NCBI RefSeq assembly: GCF_037479095.1
Contig: NZ_JBBGZW010000001.1
Location: 744,001-808,000 of the forward strand
Reading direction: 5' to 3'
DNA length: 64,000 nt
DNA from: Pantoea nemavictus
GTDB lineage: Bacteria; Pseudomonadota; Gammaproteobacteria; Enterobacterales; Enterobacteriaceae
Made by a program: the position numbers and the translations under genes. Shown here in pieces: positions 1 through 9,398 of the stretch. Under the pieces are notes generated by a model. It had not been told where the DNA came from and did no database searches. It saw only the letters and a list, made by a program, of their open reading frames with translations. Position 1 is the first letter of the stretch; every line of letters begins with the position of its first letter.

Positions 1-1
1 G

Positions 2-40
2 ATAGAAGTGGAAGAGTGGCAACCGCCAGAACTGCCGTAA
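2..40 (+). CDS. smrB: 3' end of smrB (endonuclease SmrB), partial
   Basis: The window opens in a reading frame that ends IEVEEWQPPELP followed by TAA at 38-40. Gene order (sixA, fadJ, fadI next) places smrB here in E. coli, and an acidic-Trp-Pro ending fits what I recall of SmrB. SmrB is a Smr-domain nuclease that cleaves mRNA at collided ribosomes. Only twelve codons are visible, so the identity rests on synteny. Confidence 0.55.
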   Translation: MEVEEWQPPELP

Positions 41-61
41 AGGCTGCGGTATATCAGGATA

Positions 62-79
62 GGGCCGCATTTGCGGCCC
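62..79. terminator. hairpin between smrB and sixA
   Basis: A perfect 8-bp stem (GGGCCGCA / TGCGGCCC) with a TT loop lies between the converging ends of smrB and sixA. No long T-run follows on either side, so it may be a weak bidirectional terminator or an mRNA end-protecting hairpin. Confidence 0.55.
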
Positions 80-88
80 ACAGAGAGA

Positions 89-571
89 TTAAATTGCTTT
101 AGCCAATTTTGACGGGCTGACCTGCCACTCCAGCTTACCTTCGCAGGCATCTGCATCAAAGTTTACGCAGGCTATCGCTGAGGTGGCGAACATTGGCGGC
201 GCTTCCTGCGGGCAAAGTTCAGACACCAGATAACCCACCAGCGGCAGATGCGAAATCACCAATGCTGACTTAACGCCTTTCTGCGCCAGCGCCTGCAGAT
301 AACAGGCCACCATGCCTGGATCGCCACCCGGCGTCAGTTCCGGTAACACATCCTGCCCTTCCGGCAACTTCAGCGTTTCACGTACCGTTGCGAGCGTTTG
401 CTCGGCACGCAAATAGGGACTGACTAAAACCCGATCGATTTCTGGCGTTTTGCCGTTGAGCCAGCTCGCCATTTGACGCGATTCGTCACAGCCACAGAGG
501 GTGAGAGGACGAACTGAATCACTCGCTGCTTCCAGAGCTGCGTCGCCATGACGCATGATAAAAACTTGCAT
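89..571 (-). CDS. sixA: Phosphohistidine phosphatase SixA
   Basis: This 160-residue protein of the histidine phosphatase superfamily removes phosphate from phosphohistidine on phosphotransfer proteins (ArcB HPt domain, and NPr of the nitrogen PTS in E. coli). The RHG catalytic motif is at residues 7-9 (His8) and the second catalytic histidine is His108 in VISHLP. The open frame runs upstream to 739, but the conserved family start is the ATG at 571, giving the usual length of about 160. It is followed on the same strand, upstream, by fadJ, as in E. coli. Confidence 0.93.
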   Translation of the reverse strand: MQVFIMRHGDAALEAASDSVRPLTLCGCDESRQMASWLNGKTPEIDRVLVSPYLRAEQTLATVRETLKLPEGQDVLPELTPGGDPGMVACYLQALAQKGVKSALVISHLPLVGYLVSELCPQEAPPMFATSAIACVNFDADACEGKLEWQVSPSKLAKAI

Positions 572-766
572 AAAGCACCGCTGTTGTTTGTCGATATCGC
601 CCGGTACCACAGCACCAGACGCTTCATTCTGCGAATGAACGGTGTGTTTTACCCCAATGGCTTCAGTATAGTCAACCGGTTGTTTATTAAATAAGCATAT
701 CTCAGAATGGTGCCGCACAAGCCGCTGCGCGTCCACCATACTAACCCGCTGAATCTGTGCGCCTAT

Positions 767-2896
767 TCATGATTGTGCAGAAGTGTAAAAATTCGTTTGT
801 TCTTCTGACAATGCAATCAGCGCCTCACAAGGCGTAAAACGTTCGCCGTATTGCTGCATTAATGACCTTAATGCTTTAACGATATCGCCAACTCCGCGCT
901 GATCCATATAGCGGAACGGCCCACCGAGAAATGGCGGGAAACCGATGCCAAACACGGCAGCGATATCCCCGTCACGCGCGTTGCGGATCACCGCTTCATC
1001 CAGGCAACGTGCCGCCTCATTTAGCAGCATCATGACGCAGCGTTCGGCAATTTGTGTTTCGCTCTGCCTCGCCTGCGGCTTGGTGTTCAACAAGCTGTAG
1101 ATGGACGCATCCGCTTTGCGTTTACCCGGCCAGCGCGAGCGTTGATAGAGATAGAAACCTTTGTGGTTTTTGCGCCCTTTCCTGCCGTCAGCGAGAATCG
1201 CGTTCGCAGCGGCGGGTGCGCTAAAACGTGCGCCATAAGCCTGCTCGAGAATCGGGCTGATTTTACTGCCGACATCAATTCCCACTTCATCCAGCAGCTG
1301 CAGCGGCCCGACCGGGAAACCGAATTTGACCAGCGCACGGTCGATATGCTCGATCGGCTCACCTTCCTGCAAACAGTGCAGTGCTTCATTTATATACGGC
1401 GTAAGGATGCGGTTGACGTAAAAGCCAGGACGATCGGCTACAACCACCGCAGTTTTTCCCTGCTGCCGTGCCAGCTGCACCGTATTCGCCAGCGTTTGTG
1501 CCGAGGTGTTGGCATGCGGAATCACCTCAACCAGCGGCATTTTGTCTACCGGACTAAAGTAATGCAGGCCGATAACATTTTCGGGACGCTGCGCATTGGC
1601 AGCGATATCGCCAATCGGTAATGACGAGGTGTTGGAGGCAAAAATCGTATGCGGCTGGCAATGACTTTCAATTTCGCTAACCATCTGCTGCTTAAGCGCT
1701 AAATCCTCAAACACCGCTTCAATCACCAAATCGCGCTGACTAAAACCCTGGTAATCAATACCGCCGCTAATGCGCGCCATGTGCTGCTGACGTTCGGCTG
1801 CTTTCAGCTGGCGCCGTTTCACCTTTTTACTCAGCAGATCCCAGCTGTACTCAAGAGCATGATTCACGCCGCTGAGATTGATGTCTTTAATGCGCACCGG
1901 TAACCCGGCTTTCAACGCCGTAACGCTGGCAATGCCGCCGCCCATCAACCCGCCGCCCAGTACGCCAATCTGTTTTAGCGTTTGCGGTTCGACACTCGCC
2001 ATCGCCTCTTTCTTTAAAGCGGTTGAGGCGAAAAACAGGCTGCGCAGCGCCGCCGATTCAGGTGTCATCGCCAACTGGCCAAAGGCGCGTGCTTCTGCTT
2101 CATGCCCGGCGGCGCTGCCCTGCTCCAGACCGATGCGCACCACCTGCAGAATGCGCTCGGCTGCCGGATAGTTACCCTGGGTTTTGCTGTGGGTTTGACG
2201 CTGGGCTAGGGAAAACAGCACCTGACGCGCAATCGGTCCCTGCAGCAGGCGATCACGGCGCGATAGCTCCCGGCGTGCGCCTTTTCCTTTATGTACGCGT
2301 GCAATCGCTGTATCCAGCAGAATCGATTGCGGCACCGCATCGTCAACAATGCCGAGCTTGAGTGCCTGTTTAGCCCGCAACTGTTTGCCCGTAAGGATTA
2401 ACGGCAGCGCCTGCTGCACGCCAATCAGCCGTGGCAAACGCTGCGTGCCGCCGGAACCTGGCAGTAAACCGAGCTGTACTTCCGGCAAACCGAGACGCGT
2501 TTTGTCATCCAGTGAACAGATGCGCGCATCGCAGGCTAACGCCAGTTCCAGGCCGCCGCCAAGGCAGGCACCGTGAATCGCCGCCACCACCGGAAACGGC
2601 AACGCGGCAATCATCGCCATCACATCCTGGCCCTGCCTCGCCAGCGCTTCGGCTTCTTCCGCCGTTTTGCAGCTGGCAATCATGCTGATATCCGCACCGG
2701 CAACAAAGTTATCGCGCTTGCCGGAGATCAACACCAATCCCGCCAAATCCTTATGGCTGCGTGCTTCATCCAGCACCGCTTTAATCTGTGGCACAAACTC
2801 GGCCTTCAGCGTGTTCATCTTCTCGCCCGGCACATCGATGGTAATCACACCGACGTGGTCAAGACGCATCTGTAAATGAAAAGCAGATTCACTCAT
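767..2896 (-). CDS. fadJ: Fatty acid oxidation complex alpha subunit FadJ
   Basis: A 709-residue bifunctional enzyme (E. coli FadJ is 714). It combines an N-terminal enoyl-CoA hydratase/isomerase of the crotonase fold (about residues 1-190, with the [12 protein letters not shown] glutamate loop) with a C-terminal L-3-hydroxyacyl-CoA dehydrogenase (NAD-binding [13 protein letters not shown] near residue 312; catalytic His in GLHYFSP). It works with FadI in beta-oxidation, classically the complex used anaerobically. Its ATG overlaps the fadI stop by one base (TAATG), so translation is probably coupled. Confidence 0.95.
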   Translation of the reverse strand: MSESAFHLQMRLDHVGVITIDVPGEKMNTLKAEFVPQIKAVLDEARSHKDLAGLVLISGKRDNFVAGADISMIASCKTAEEAEALARQGQDVMAMIAALPFPVVAAIHGACLGGGLELALACDARICSLDDKTRLGLPEVQLGLLPGSGGTQRLPRLIGVQQALPLILTGKQLRAKQALKLGIVDDAVPQSILLDTAIARVHKGKGARRELSRRDRLLQGPIARQVLFSLAQRQTHSKTQGNYPAAERILQVVRIGLEQGSAAGHEAEARAFGQLAMTPESAALRSLFFASTALKKEAMASVEPQTLKQIGVLGGGLMGGGIASVTALKAGLPVRIKDINLSGVNHALEYSWDLLSKKVKRRQLKAAERQQHMARISGGIDYQGFSQRDLVIEAVFEDLALKQQMVSEIESHCQPHTIFASNTSSLPIGDIAANAQRPENVIGLHYFSPVDKMPLVEVIPHANTSAQTLANTVQLARQQGKTAVVVADRPGFYVNRILTPYINEALHCLQEGEPIEHIDRALVKFGFPVGPLQLLDEVGIDVGSKISPILEQAYGARFSAPAAANAILADGRKGRKNHKGFYLYQRSRWPGKRKADASIYSLLNTKPQARQSETQIAERCVMMLLNEAARCLDEAVIRNARDGDIAAVFGIGFPPFLGGPFRYMDQRGVGDIVKALRSLMQQYGERFTPCEALIALSEEQTNFYTSAQS

Positions 2897-4206
2897 TATT
2901 CAGCCTCCAGAACCATTGCCGAGCCTAAGCCCCCCGCCGCACAGGCGGTGACTAACCCTAAACCACCGCCGCGCCGCTGCAGTTCATGCAGCGTTTGTGT
3001 GATCATGCGCGCGCCGGTCGCGGCAAAGGGATGGCCATAAGCAATTGATCCGCCGAGCACATTAAAACGCTCTTCATTCACTTCGCCTAACGCATGGGAG
3101 CGATTCAACACCTCGCGCGCAAAACGTTCATCGCGGAACATCTTCAGGTTCGCCAGCGTCTGCGCAGCAAAGGCTTCGTGCATATCAATCAGCGTCAGAT
3201 CATTTAGCGTGATACCGGCACGATCCAGCGCCAGCGGTGAGGCATACGCCGGACCAAGCAGCATATCCTGCCAGACATCAATGGCGGTGAAAGCGTAGCT
3301 GCGCAGATAGCCCAGCGGTTTGATGCCAAGCTCGCGCGCTCGGCCTTCACGCATCAGAATCACCGCCGCCGCGCCATCGGTCAGCGGCGTGCTGTTAGCA
3401 GCCGTAACCGACCCGTGGCGACGATCAAACGCCGGGCGTAGTTTGGCGTAATCTGCAGCGCTAGCGTTGAAACGAATATTGTTGTCCTGCTCGATAGGGG
3501 CTTTCCACGGTGGCACAAAAGCGGGCATCACCTCCTGCGCCAGCACACCGGATTGCCAGGCGCGCGCCGCATGCTGGTGCGAACGCAGCGCTAACGCGTC
3601 CTGCTGTTGGCGCGTGATGCCGTGGCTTTTCGCCATCTGCTCGGCGGTATCGCCCATACGCAGCCCGGTGGAGTACTCCGCCACCGCCGGTGGCACCGGC
3701 AACAAATCGCGCGGACGTAAACGACGAAGAATACTGAGTTTCTGGCTAAAGCTGCGCGCTTTATTAAGATCGACCAGGGCACGCGCCAGAGTTTTGCTGA
3801 CGCCAATCGGTAACACTGAAGAAGAGTCCGCGCCACCGGCAATCGCGGCATCAATGGTGCCTGCCATCAGGCTCTCCGCCACGTTTGCCACCGCCTGGAA
3901 GCTGGTGGCGCAGGCACGACTGACGCTATAAGCATCGGTGTGTACGCTTAATCCGCTGCTCAGGACAATTTCACGCGCGATATTAGGCGCTTCCGGCATC
4001 TGCACCACCTGGCCAAACACCAATTGATCGATCACCTCCACCGGCAATTCACTGCGCGCCATCAGTTCACTCACCACCATGCGCCCTAACTCAAGCGCGG
4101 GAATACCGTGAAAATCTGTCGCCTGGCGGACAAAAGGCGTGCGCAATCCATGGGTTATGGCGATACGTTCACCCTGACGCGTCAGCAGCGGCTGCGCTTT
4201 GCTCAT
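2896..4206 (-). CDS. fadI: 3-ketoacyl-CoA thiolase FadI
   Basis: This 436-residue thiolase cleaves 3-ketoacyl-CoA to acetyl-CoA and a shortened acyl-CoA, as the beta subunit partner of FadJ. The acyl-accepting cysteine is in SRACATSF, the catalytic histidine in [10 protein letters not shown] and the second cysteine in ACAAGGLG near the C-terminus. The frame extends to a GTG at 4215, but the ATG at 4206 has an AGGTGA Shine-Dalgarno five bases upstream and matches the E. coli length exactly. It is first gene of the fadIJ operon, with a FadR-like operator just upstream. Confidence 0.95.
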   Translation of the reverse strand: MSKAQPLLTRQGERIAITHGLRTPFVRQATDFHGIPALELGRMVVSELMARSELPVEVIDQLVFGQVVQMPEAPNIAREIVLSSGLSVHTDAYSVSRACATSFQAVANVAESLMAGTIDAAIAGGADSSSVLPIGVSKTLARALVDLNKARSFSQKLSILRRLRPRDLLPVPPAVAEYSTGLRMGDTAEQMAKSHGITRQQQDALALRSHQHAARAWQSGVLAQEVMPAFVPPWKAPIEQDNNIRFNASAADYAKLRPAFDRRHGSVTAANSTPLTDGAAAVILMREGRARELGIKPLGYLRSYAFTAIDVWQDMLLGPAYASPLALDRAGITLNDLTLIDMHEAFAAQTLANLKMFRDERFAREVLNRSHALGEVNEERFNVLGGSIAYGHPFAATGARMITQTLHELQRRGGGLGLVTACAAGGLGSAMVLEAE

Positions 4207-4245
4207 TGCAATCACCTGTAATTTTCGACCAAGGCATCATTGCCA

Positions 4246-4262
4246 AACAGGTCTGACCTGAT
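4246..4262. promoter_or_regulatory. FadR-like operator upstream of fadI
   Basis: AACAGGTCTGACCTGAT carries the palindromic GGTCnGACC core of FadR sites and lies 40-56 bases before the fadI start. FadR represses fad genes until long-chain acyl-CoA is bound. The assignment is by motif only. Confidence 0.75.
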
Positions 4263-4373
4263 CATCAGTGTTAACCAGGTGTTGCTAAGTAGCCAATAAC
4301 CAGAGGAAAAAAGTGCGAGGGAATACACGAAAAAGAGTTAACGCTGCCGAACGGGGTTCCGGCAGCGGTGGAA

Positions 4374-4670
4374 TTAGCGTAAGCCGAGCTGGAAAATCAG
4401 GGTTTCGGCCTGGCAGGCAAAGGTGAAGTCGATGGTCAGGCGCACCGCGTCGCCCTCTTCAGCAAATTCAGCGTGAATGTCACAGGGATCGGATTCTACC
4501 TGACGCGCGCGTTCAGTCAGGTACGCGAGCATCGCATCCGCCGCATGGCGATCGGCAAATACGCCAGACCAGCTTGCGGTGCAATCGGTGTTATCCATCA
4601 CGGTACCGACATCTACGCAGCAGCAGGCGGCCGTTTCATTCGCACTACATTTATTAATGGCATCAGTCAT
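4374..4670 (-). CDS. yfcZ: YfcZ, DUF406 family protein
   Basis: A 98-residue cysteine-rich small protein that matches E. coli YfcZ over nearly its whole length (CCCVDVGTVMDN and the C-terminal DFTFACQAETLIFQLGLR block). The family function is not established. The start at 4670 has AGGAGA six bases upstream. It sits between fadI and fadL as in E. coli, reading away from fadL. The clustered cysteines near residues 16-19 are a family feature that may bind metal, which is inference. Confidence 0.9.
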   Translation of the reverse strand: MTDAINKCSANETAACCCVDVGTVMDNTDCTASWSGVFADRHAADAMLAYLTERARQVESDPCDIHAEFAEEGDAVRLTIDFTFACQAETLIFQLGLR

Positions 4671-4914
4671 GGTTCTCTCCTGACGATAAATTCAACACAA
4701 TCGGATCATTTTCTGTCGCAAAGTGTACGCCTGCTGCGTTTTCACATCCACGATCACGCCGCTAAGTGACGAATATCACACTAAAAATTGATCCATAACA
4801 AAATTGAAAGCTATGTTGAAGGCGAACCGCTAAGATTTTGTTAAGCAGATCTGATTTTATCGATCAAATTAGAAATATCTAAAAAACATTATTGCAACAA
4901 ATACACAGGTCAGA

Positions 4915-4929
4915 CCTATACTCGTCGCA
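4915..4929. promoter_or_regulatory. FadR-like operator 1 upstream of fadL
   Basis: ACAGGTCAGACCTAT is a good FadR palindrome about 100 bases before fadL. In E. coli, fadL has two FadR sites near its promoter. Confidence 0.7.
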
Positions 4930-4937
4930 CTGGTCTG

Positions 4938-4952
4938 ATATGTGGTTTTGCC
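4938..4952. promoter_or_regulatory. FadR-like operator 2 upstream of fadL
   Basis: CACTGGTCTGATATG contains a strong left half-site (CTGGTC) and a degenerate right half. Its distance from operator 1 suggests a tandem arrangement, as at E. coli fadL. Confidence 0.55.
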
Positions 4953-5029
4953 ATCAGTCCCTACAATTCGCCGCTCTTTGTTACGCGACGTAACAACGTT
5001 AAATAATAAATCTAGATGAGGTTGTGGTC

Positions 5030-6313
5030 ATGAACCATAAAAACCTGTTTGCAAAGTCAGCTGTGGCAGCTGCAGTAACGCTCGTCTGTTCCCATGTTTA
5101 CGCCGCAGGCTTTCAGCTTAATGAATTTTCAGCAATTGGTTTAGGTCGTGCTTATTCGGGTGAAGGTGCGATGGGTGATACCGCCGCCTCTGCCAGCCGT
5201 AACCCGGCAACCATGGCATTAATGGATCGCCCCTCTTTTTCCATCGGCGCGGTTTATATTGATCCCGAAGTAGACATCACCGGTCAGAGCCCATCTGGTC
5301 GCAGCCTTGATTCAAAAAATATTGCCCCAAACCAGTGGATTCCCAATATCCACTATGTTCAGCCAATTAACGATCAGTGGTGGATTGGCGCTTCGGCCAC
5401 TTCCAATTATGGTCTGGCAACCGAATTTAATGATGGCTATACCGCGGGCGGTTACGGCGGTAAAACCGACCTGATGACCGGCAATTTTAATATCAGCACC
5501 GCTTATCGACTGAATGAACACTTCAGCTTCGGTATTGGATTTGATGCGGTGTATGCAAAAGCCAAAATTGAGCGTTATGCCGGTGAATCAGGTGCCGCGC
5601 TGGGCATTCCCGCCAATACCCAAATTGCCCATTTAAAGGGTGATGAATGGGGCTACGGCTGGAATGCCGGCATTCTGTATGAAGTGGATAAAGACAACCG
5701 CTTCGGCTTTACCTATCGCTCAGAAGTTAAAATCGACTTTGATGGTGATTACAAAAGCAGCCTGCCAACCTACGTAAACTCTCTGCCGCAGGCGCAGCTG
5801 CTCGGCCTGCCTTACGGCACTGGCGGCTCAACCATCCCAGGCTCTCTGACGCTGAATCTGCCAGAGATGTGGGAAGTCTCCGGCTACCACAAAGTCGCAC
5901 CGCAGTGGGCGGTTCACTACAGCCTGGCGTACACCAGCTGGAGCCAATTCCAGGAGCTGAAAGCCACCGGCAGCAACGGTCAGACGTTGTTCTATAAAGA
6001 TGAAGGGTTCCACGATGCCTATCGTATCGCATTGGGTACCTCTTACTTCTATGACGACAACTGGACCTTCCGTACCGGTATCGCCTTCGATGACAGCCCG
6101 GTTCCTGCCGATAAGCGTTCCATCTCCATCCCGGATCAGGATCGTCTATGGCTGAGCGCCGGTGCATCTTACGCATTTAATGAAGATGCCTCGGTAGACG
6201 TGGGTGTTTCTTACATGCACGGACAGAAAGTTACCGTCAAAGAGGGCCCCTATACCTTTAACTCTGAAGGTAAGGCATGGCTCTACGGCGCGAACTTTAA
6301 CTACAAGTTCTGA
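5030..6313 (+). CDS. fadL: Long-chain fatty acid outer membrane transporter FadL
   Basis: This 427-residue outer membrane beta-barrel (14 strands in the family) imports long-chain fatty acids and is a phage receptor in E. coli. A cleavable signal peptide ends at HVYA, giving a mature start [22 protein letters not shown], whose NPA region ([10 protein letters not shown]) is characteristic. It ends in aromatic NYKF as barrel proteins do. The frame has a GTG at 5024, but the ATG at 5030 has GAGG eight bases upstream and gives a standard signal peptide. Two FadR-like sites precede it. Confidence 0.95.
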   Translation: MNHKNLFAKSAVAAAVTLVCSHVYAAGFQLNEFSAIGLGRAYSGEGAMGDTAASASRNPATMALMDRPSFSIGAVYIDPEVDITGQSPSGRSLDSKNIAPNQWIPNIHYVQPINDQWWIGASATSNYGLATEFNDGYTAGGYGGKTDLMTGNFNISTAYRLNEHFSFGIGFDAVYAKAKIERYAGESGAALGIPANTQIAHLKGDEWGYGWNAGILYEVDKDNRFGFTYRSEVKIDFDGDYKSSLPTYVNSLPQAQLLGLPYGTGGSTIPGSLTLNLPEMWEVSGYHKVAPQWAVHYSLAYTSWSQFQELKATGSNGQTLFYKDEGFHDAYRIALGTSYFYDDNWTFRTGIAFDDSPVPADKRSISIPDQDRLWLSAGASYAFNEDASVDVGVSYMHGQKVTVKEGPYTFNSEGKAWLYGANFNYKF

Positions 6314-6330
6314 TGTCTAAATAGATATGA

Positions 6331-6362
6331 AAAAAACGGCGACTATCATGTCGCCGTTTTTT
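6331..6362. terminator. Bidirectional terminator between fadL and mlaA
   Basis: AAAACGGCGAC and GTCGCCGTTTT form a stem around a TATCAT loop, with A-run before and T-run after. It can end both fadL and the converging mlaA transcript. Confidence 0.9.
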
Positions 6363-6374
6363 ATTAAGAATCGA

Positions 6375-7142
6375 TTATTGAGAATCGATGTCCTTAAGAT
6401 CATCCTGAATCGCGCTGGCGTTCGGATTATCTTCCGGCTTCAGCTTACCGCCGTTGGCGATAAAGTCATGCCGCTGGAAGTAGGCATTACGAATAAAGGC
6501 GTAAGGATCTTGTTGCTGGCGCAGGATGGCATCGGAATCCAACAATTGCGCGCGCGTTTCAATACCTTCCAGCGTCCATTTACCCACCGAAATCGGCCAG
6601 CTCAGCCAGCTCAGCACCGGATAGAGCGTATCGACGAAGTCACCACCATCTTCACGAATGGTAAAACTGCCGTACGCAGGTAATTCAACATACGGGCCGT
6701 AACCCACGCCATAACGACCGAGCGTGCTACCAAAGCGGTGTGGCACTTCACGTGCCAGTTCCGGATTGGCTTTACCTGCCACGTCAATGAAGCCACCCAG
6801 CCCTAAAACAGTGTTAAGGAAGAAGCGGGTGAAGTGGATGCCCGCCTGGCGCGGTTCCCCAACCAAAATGGCGTTGACCATGCTGGCAGGTTCTTCCAGG
6901 TTACCGAGCACATTGCTCAGGCCGCTACGTGCCGGTACCGGCACATAATCACGCCAGGCGACCGCCACCGGGCGCAGCACATACGGATCCAGCACGTTGT
7001 AGTTGAAGTTAAACATCGTGCGGTTGAAGCCTTCCAACGGATCGCTGCGCTGAGCAGGCTCCGTATTGTCGGCCGGTTTAGAACTGGCGCAACCTACCAA
7101 CAATAAACTGGCCAACGCCAAACCGGTCAGGCGGTTATTCAT
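6375..7142 (-). CDS. mlaA: Phospholipid-binding lipoprotein MlaA (VacJ)
   Basis: A 255-residue outer membrane lipoprotein that removes mislocalised phospholipid from the outer leaflet and passes it to MlaC and the MlaFEDB complex. The lipobox LVGC places the lipidated cysteine at residue 18. The family core is visible: DPLEGFNRTMFNFN, VARD-type VAWRDYVP, and GRYGVGYGPYVELP with the FVDTLYPV helix. In E. coli yfdC follows directly; here the ccm operon lies between them. Confidence 0.94.
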   Translation of the reverse strand: MNNRLTGLALASLLLVGCASSKPADNTEPAQRSDPLEGFNRTMFNFNYNVLDPYVLRPVAVAWRDYVPVPARSGLSNVLGNLEEPASMVNAILVGEPRQAGIHFTRFFLNTVLGLGGFIDVAGKANPELAREVPHRFGSTLGRYGVGYGPYVELPAYGSFTIREDGGDFVDTLYPVLSWLSWPISVGKWTLEGIETRAQLLDSDAILRQQQDPYAFIRNAYFQRHDFIANGGKLKPEDNPNASAIQDDLKDIDSQ

Positions 7143-7177
7143 TCTTCTCTCCCTGTGCGGATCAGTAAGGTATCGCT

Positions 7178-8389
7178 TCAGGGCTGCTGTTGATTAATTT
7201 CCACAGCCAATTGCTGATGACCATCCCAGGGTGTGACCGCGCTTAAACCAAACCAGTCGCCAGACTGGGGATTGGCACTGCCGTCGCGCGAAATGCGCAC
7301 CCTGACCTGCACCTGATGCTGCGCCGAAAGCAGGCGATCGGGCATCATGGCATTGCTGTCATCTAGCGTAAGCGATAACGGGAAGTGGCTCAGCGGTAAA
7401 CGCTTCACAGCCACAGGCACCGGTGAAACACCGTCAGACACAGAAATATACATCACTCCGCCTTGCGGTAACATTTTTTCTGCCTGCGGCGTCAAACTCA
7501 CCGTCAATGCCAGCTGGCTATTTTGCTGCCCCGCATCGGTTTTCGCTTGTTCAATGCTGCGTTCGATCATGGTGATGCGTCGATCGCCCGGCGGTAACAG
7601 TTTCAACATCACCTGCCAGGCGCCAATCGCTTCATTGTACTGCTGCTGCTCAAAGGCGTTAAATGCCAGCAGACTCAACGTGCGCACATCGCTGTGATCG
7701 CGTTTCAGCAGCTCTTTAAGCATCACGTTGGCCTGGCGGTTGTCCTGCGGATCGCTGGAGCGCGTCAGCACTTCGGCGTAATCCTGCTGCAACTCCAGAT
7801 TGTCTGGCGCCAGCTGGAGCGCGTGTTCAAAAGCCTGGCTGGCATCGGTAGCATTATTCAGCACCATGCCAAGACGACCGAGCATCGCCCAGTCATTGAG
7901 ATTATTTGCGTCGTTCTGCAGCGAGTTGCGCAGCCCGAGCTGCAAGCGCGCCAGCTCTTCCATGGTTAACGGCTGGGCTTTAGGATCCATGACGCGCGCC
8001 CGCAAGGCAGGATACTCCTGCTGTACGCTGACAAATGCCGTCTGCTGCGTTAAGCCACCAGTTTTCAAATACATCCCCACCGACACCACCAACAGCACGA
8101 TGACGCCCGGCAGCAATACCCAGCGGCTGCTGCGATGAATAGTGGCAGCATCCTGCTGAGGAACGTCGGTTAACAGCGTTTGTTGCAGTTCACGCACCAT
8201 TTCCGGGCGCTCAGCCACCACGCCCTCTTCTTCATCATGCTCCAGCTCGCGCAGACGCTGTTGATAGAAATCGGTATTGAGGCGATCGCGATCGCCGGTT
8301 ACGGCTTCGCGCTGACGCCAGCCTGCACGCAGAAACAGCGCGATGGCCGCCAGCAGCAAAATAATCAGGGTAATCCAGAATCCAGTCAT
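7178..8389 (-). CDS. ccmI: Cytochrome c biogenesis protein CcmI
   Basis: A 403-residue apocytochrome c chaperone of the cytochrome c maturation (System I) pathway. It has an N-terminal membrane helix (residues 4-22), a basic cytoplasmic loop, a second helix near residues 90-110, and a TPR-containing periplasmic domain (TPR-like repeats at about 150-290). In E. coli this domain is fused to CcmH; here it is a separate gene whose ATG overlaps the ccmH stop by one base. It is the last gene of the operon. Confidence 0.88.
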   Translation of the reverse strand: MTGFWITLIILLLAAIALFLRAGWRQREAVTGDRDRLNTDFYQQRLRELEHDEEEGVVAERPEMVRELQQTLLTDVPQQDAATIHRSSRWVLLPGVIVLLVVSVGMYLKTGGLTQQTAFVSVQQEYPALRARVMDPKAQPLTMEELARLQLGLRNSLQNDANNLNDWAMLGRLGMVLNNATDASQAFEHALQLAPDNLELQQDYAEVLTRSSDPQDNRQANVMLKELLKRDHSDVRTLSLLAFNAFEQQQYNEAIGAWQVMLKLLPPGDRRITMIERSIEQAKTDAGQQNSQLALTVSLTPQAEKMLPQGGVMYISVSDGVSPVPVAVKRLPLSHFPLSLTLDDSNAMMPDRLLSAQHQVQVRVRISRDGSANPQSGDWFGLSAVTPWDGHQQLAVEINQQQP

Positions 8390-8844
8390 TACGGCTTCCC
8401 GTCACGCTTGAGTAACGCCGCAAGGCGCTGTTGTTCATTGTCGTCTAATTCGTTCCGCGCTTTGCCGCGCCGATTGCGCAGGATAATAATCACCGCGCCC
8501 AGTACCACGAACAGCGCCGGACCAACCCACAAAATCAACGTGGACGGTGTGACCGGCGGCTCATAGGTGACGAAGTTGCCGTAACGCGCCACCATGTAGT
8601 CGATGATCTGCTGACGGTTTTCGCCCTGCTTCATCAATTCGTAGACTTTGAGACGCATATCTGCGGCGATCATGGCATTGGAGTCGGCAATGCTGTTGTT
8701 CTGGCATTTCGGACAACGTAAGGATGCGGTGAGCTCGCGGTATTGCTCTTCCTGCTGTACCGAATCGAACTGATAGGTATCAATCGCTGCCCACAGGCTG
8801 GTACTGAGCAGAATGCCCGCCAATAAAAGAAGCAGTCGTTTCAC
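8389..8844 (-). CDS. ccmH: Cytochrome c biogenesis thioredoxin-like protein CcmH
   Basis: A 151-residue membrane-anchored periplasmic oxidoreductase that helps reduce apocytochrome c before heme attachment. The LRCPKCQN motif carries the CxxC pair. A signal sequence opens the protein and a membrane helix lies near residues 105-125. The frame extends to 8874, but the GTG at 8844 has GGAGG seven bases upstream and overlaps the ccmG stop as GTGA, so I take it as the start. Confidence 0.88.
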   Translation of the reverse strand: MKRLLLLLAGILLSTSLWAAIDTYQFDSVQQEEQYRELTASLRCPKCQNNSIADSNAMIAADMRLKVYELMKQGENRQQIIDYMVARYGNFVTYEPPVTPSTLILWVGPALFVVLGAVIIILRNRRGKARNELDDNEQQRLAALLKRDGKP

Positions 8845-9398
8845 GCACCCGCCTCCTTGTTGTATTTGTCCCACAGCGGTTTCACTTCTTCCAGCCAGAC
8901 GCGATCGTTCATGTCGCCGGCGTGGCGATAGCGGATAATGCCTTTGCCATCGATGAGGAAGGTTTCCGGCGCACCGTAAACCCCAAGATCCAAGCCCAAC
9001 ATGCCGTTGCCATCATACAGGCTGAGCGCGTAAGGATTGCCCAGCGTGTTTAGCCAGGTCACCGCTTTGCTGCGGTCGTCCTTGTAGTTCAGCCCCACCA
9101 CGCGAATGCCTTTTTCCGCCAGCGTATTGAGGTATTGATGCTCCGCGCGGCAGGTGGGACACCACGTCGCCCAGACATTCAGCAGAATCGGTTTGCCGTC
9201 ATTCAGCACCTGTTGATCGTAGATTTTGCCCGGTTGATCGAGCGCTTCAAGTTTAAACACCGGCACAGGTTTGCCGATCAGCGCTGATTCGAGACGCGTT
9301 GGATCATCGCCATTAGCATTGCGCGACAGCTGCCACAGCAGCGCCGTCGCCAGCAGCAGAAACAGAACTAACGGGATAAACAGGATTTTTTTATTCAT
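8841..9398 (-). CDS. ccmG: Thiol:disulfide interchange protein CcmG (DsbE)
   Basis: A 185-residue membrane-anchored thioredoxin that keeps apocytochrome c or CcmH reduced in the periplasm. It has an uncleaved N-terminal helix (residues 5-22) and the WCPTC active site typical of DsbE, followed by the cis-proline loop GAPETFLID. It overlaps ccmF by four bases (ATGA) and ccmH by four bases (GTGA). Confidence 0.94.
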   Translation of the reverse strand: MNKKILFIPLVLFLLLATALLWQLSRNANGDDPTRLESALIGKPVPVFKLEALDQPGKIYDQQVLNDGKPILLNVWATWCPTCRAEHQYLNTLAEKGIRVVGLNYKDDRSKAVTWLNTLGNPYALSLYDGNGMLGLDLGVYGAPETFLIDGKGIIRYRHAGDMNDRVWLEEVKPLWDKYNKEAGA

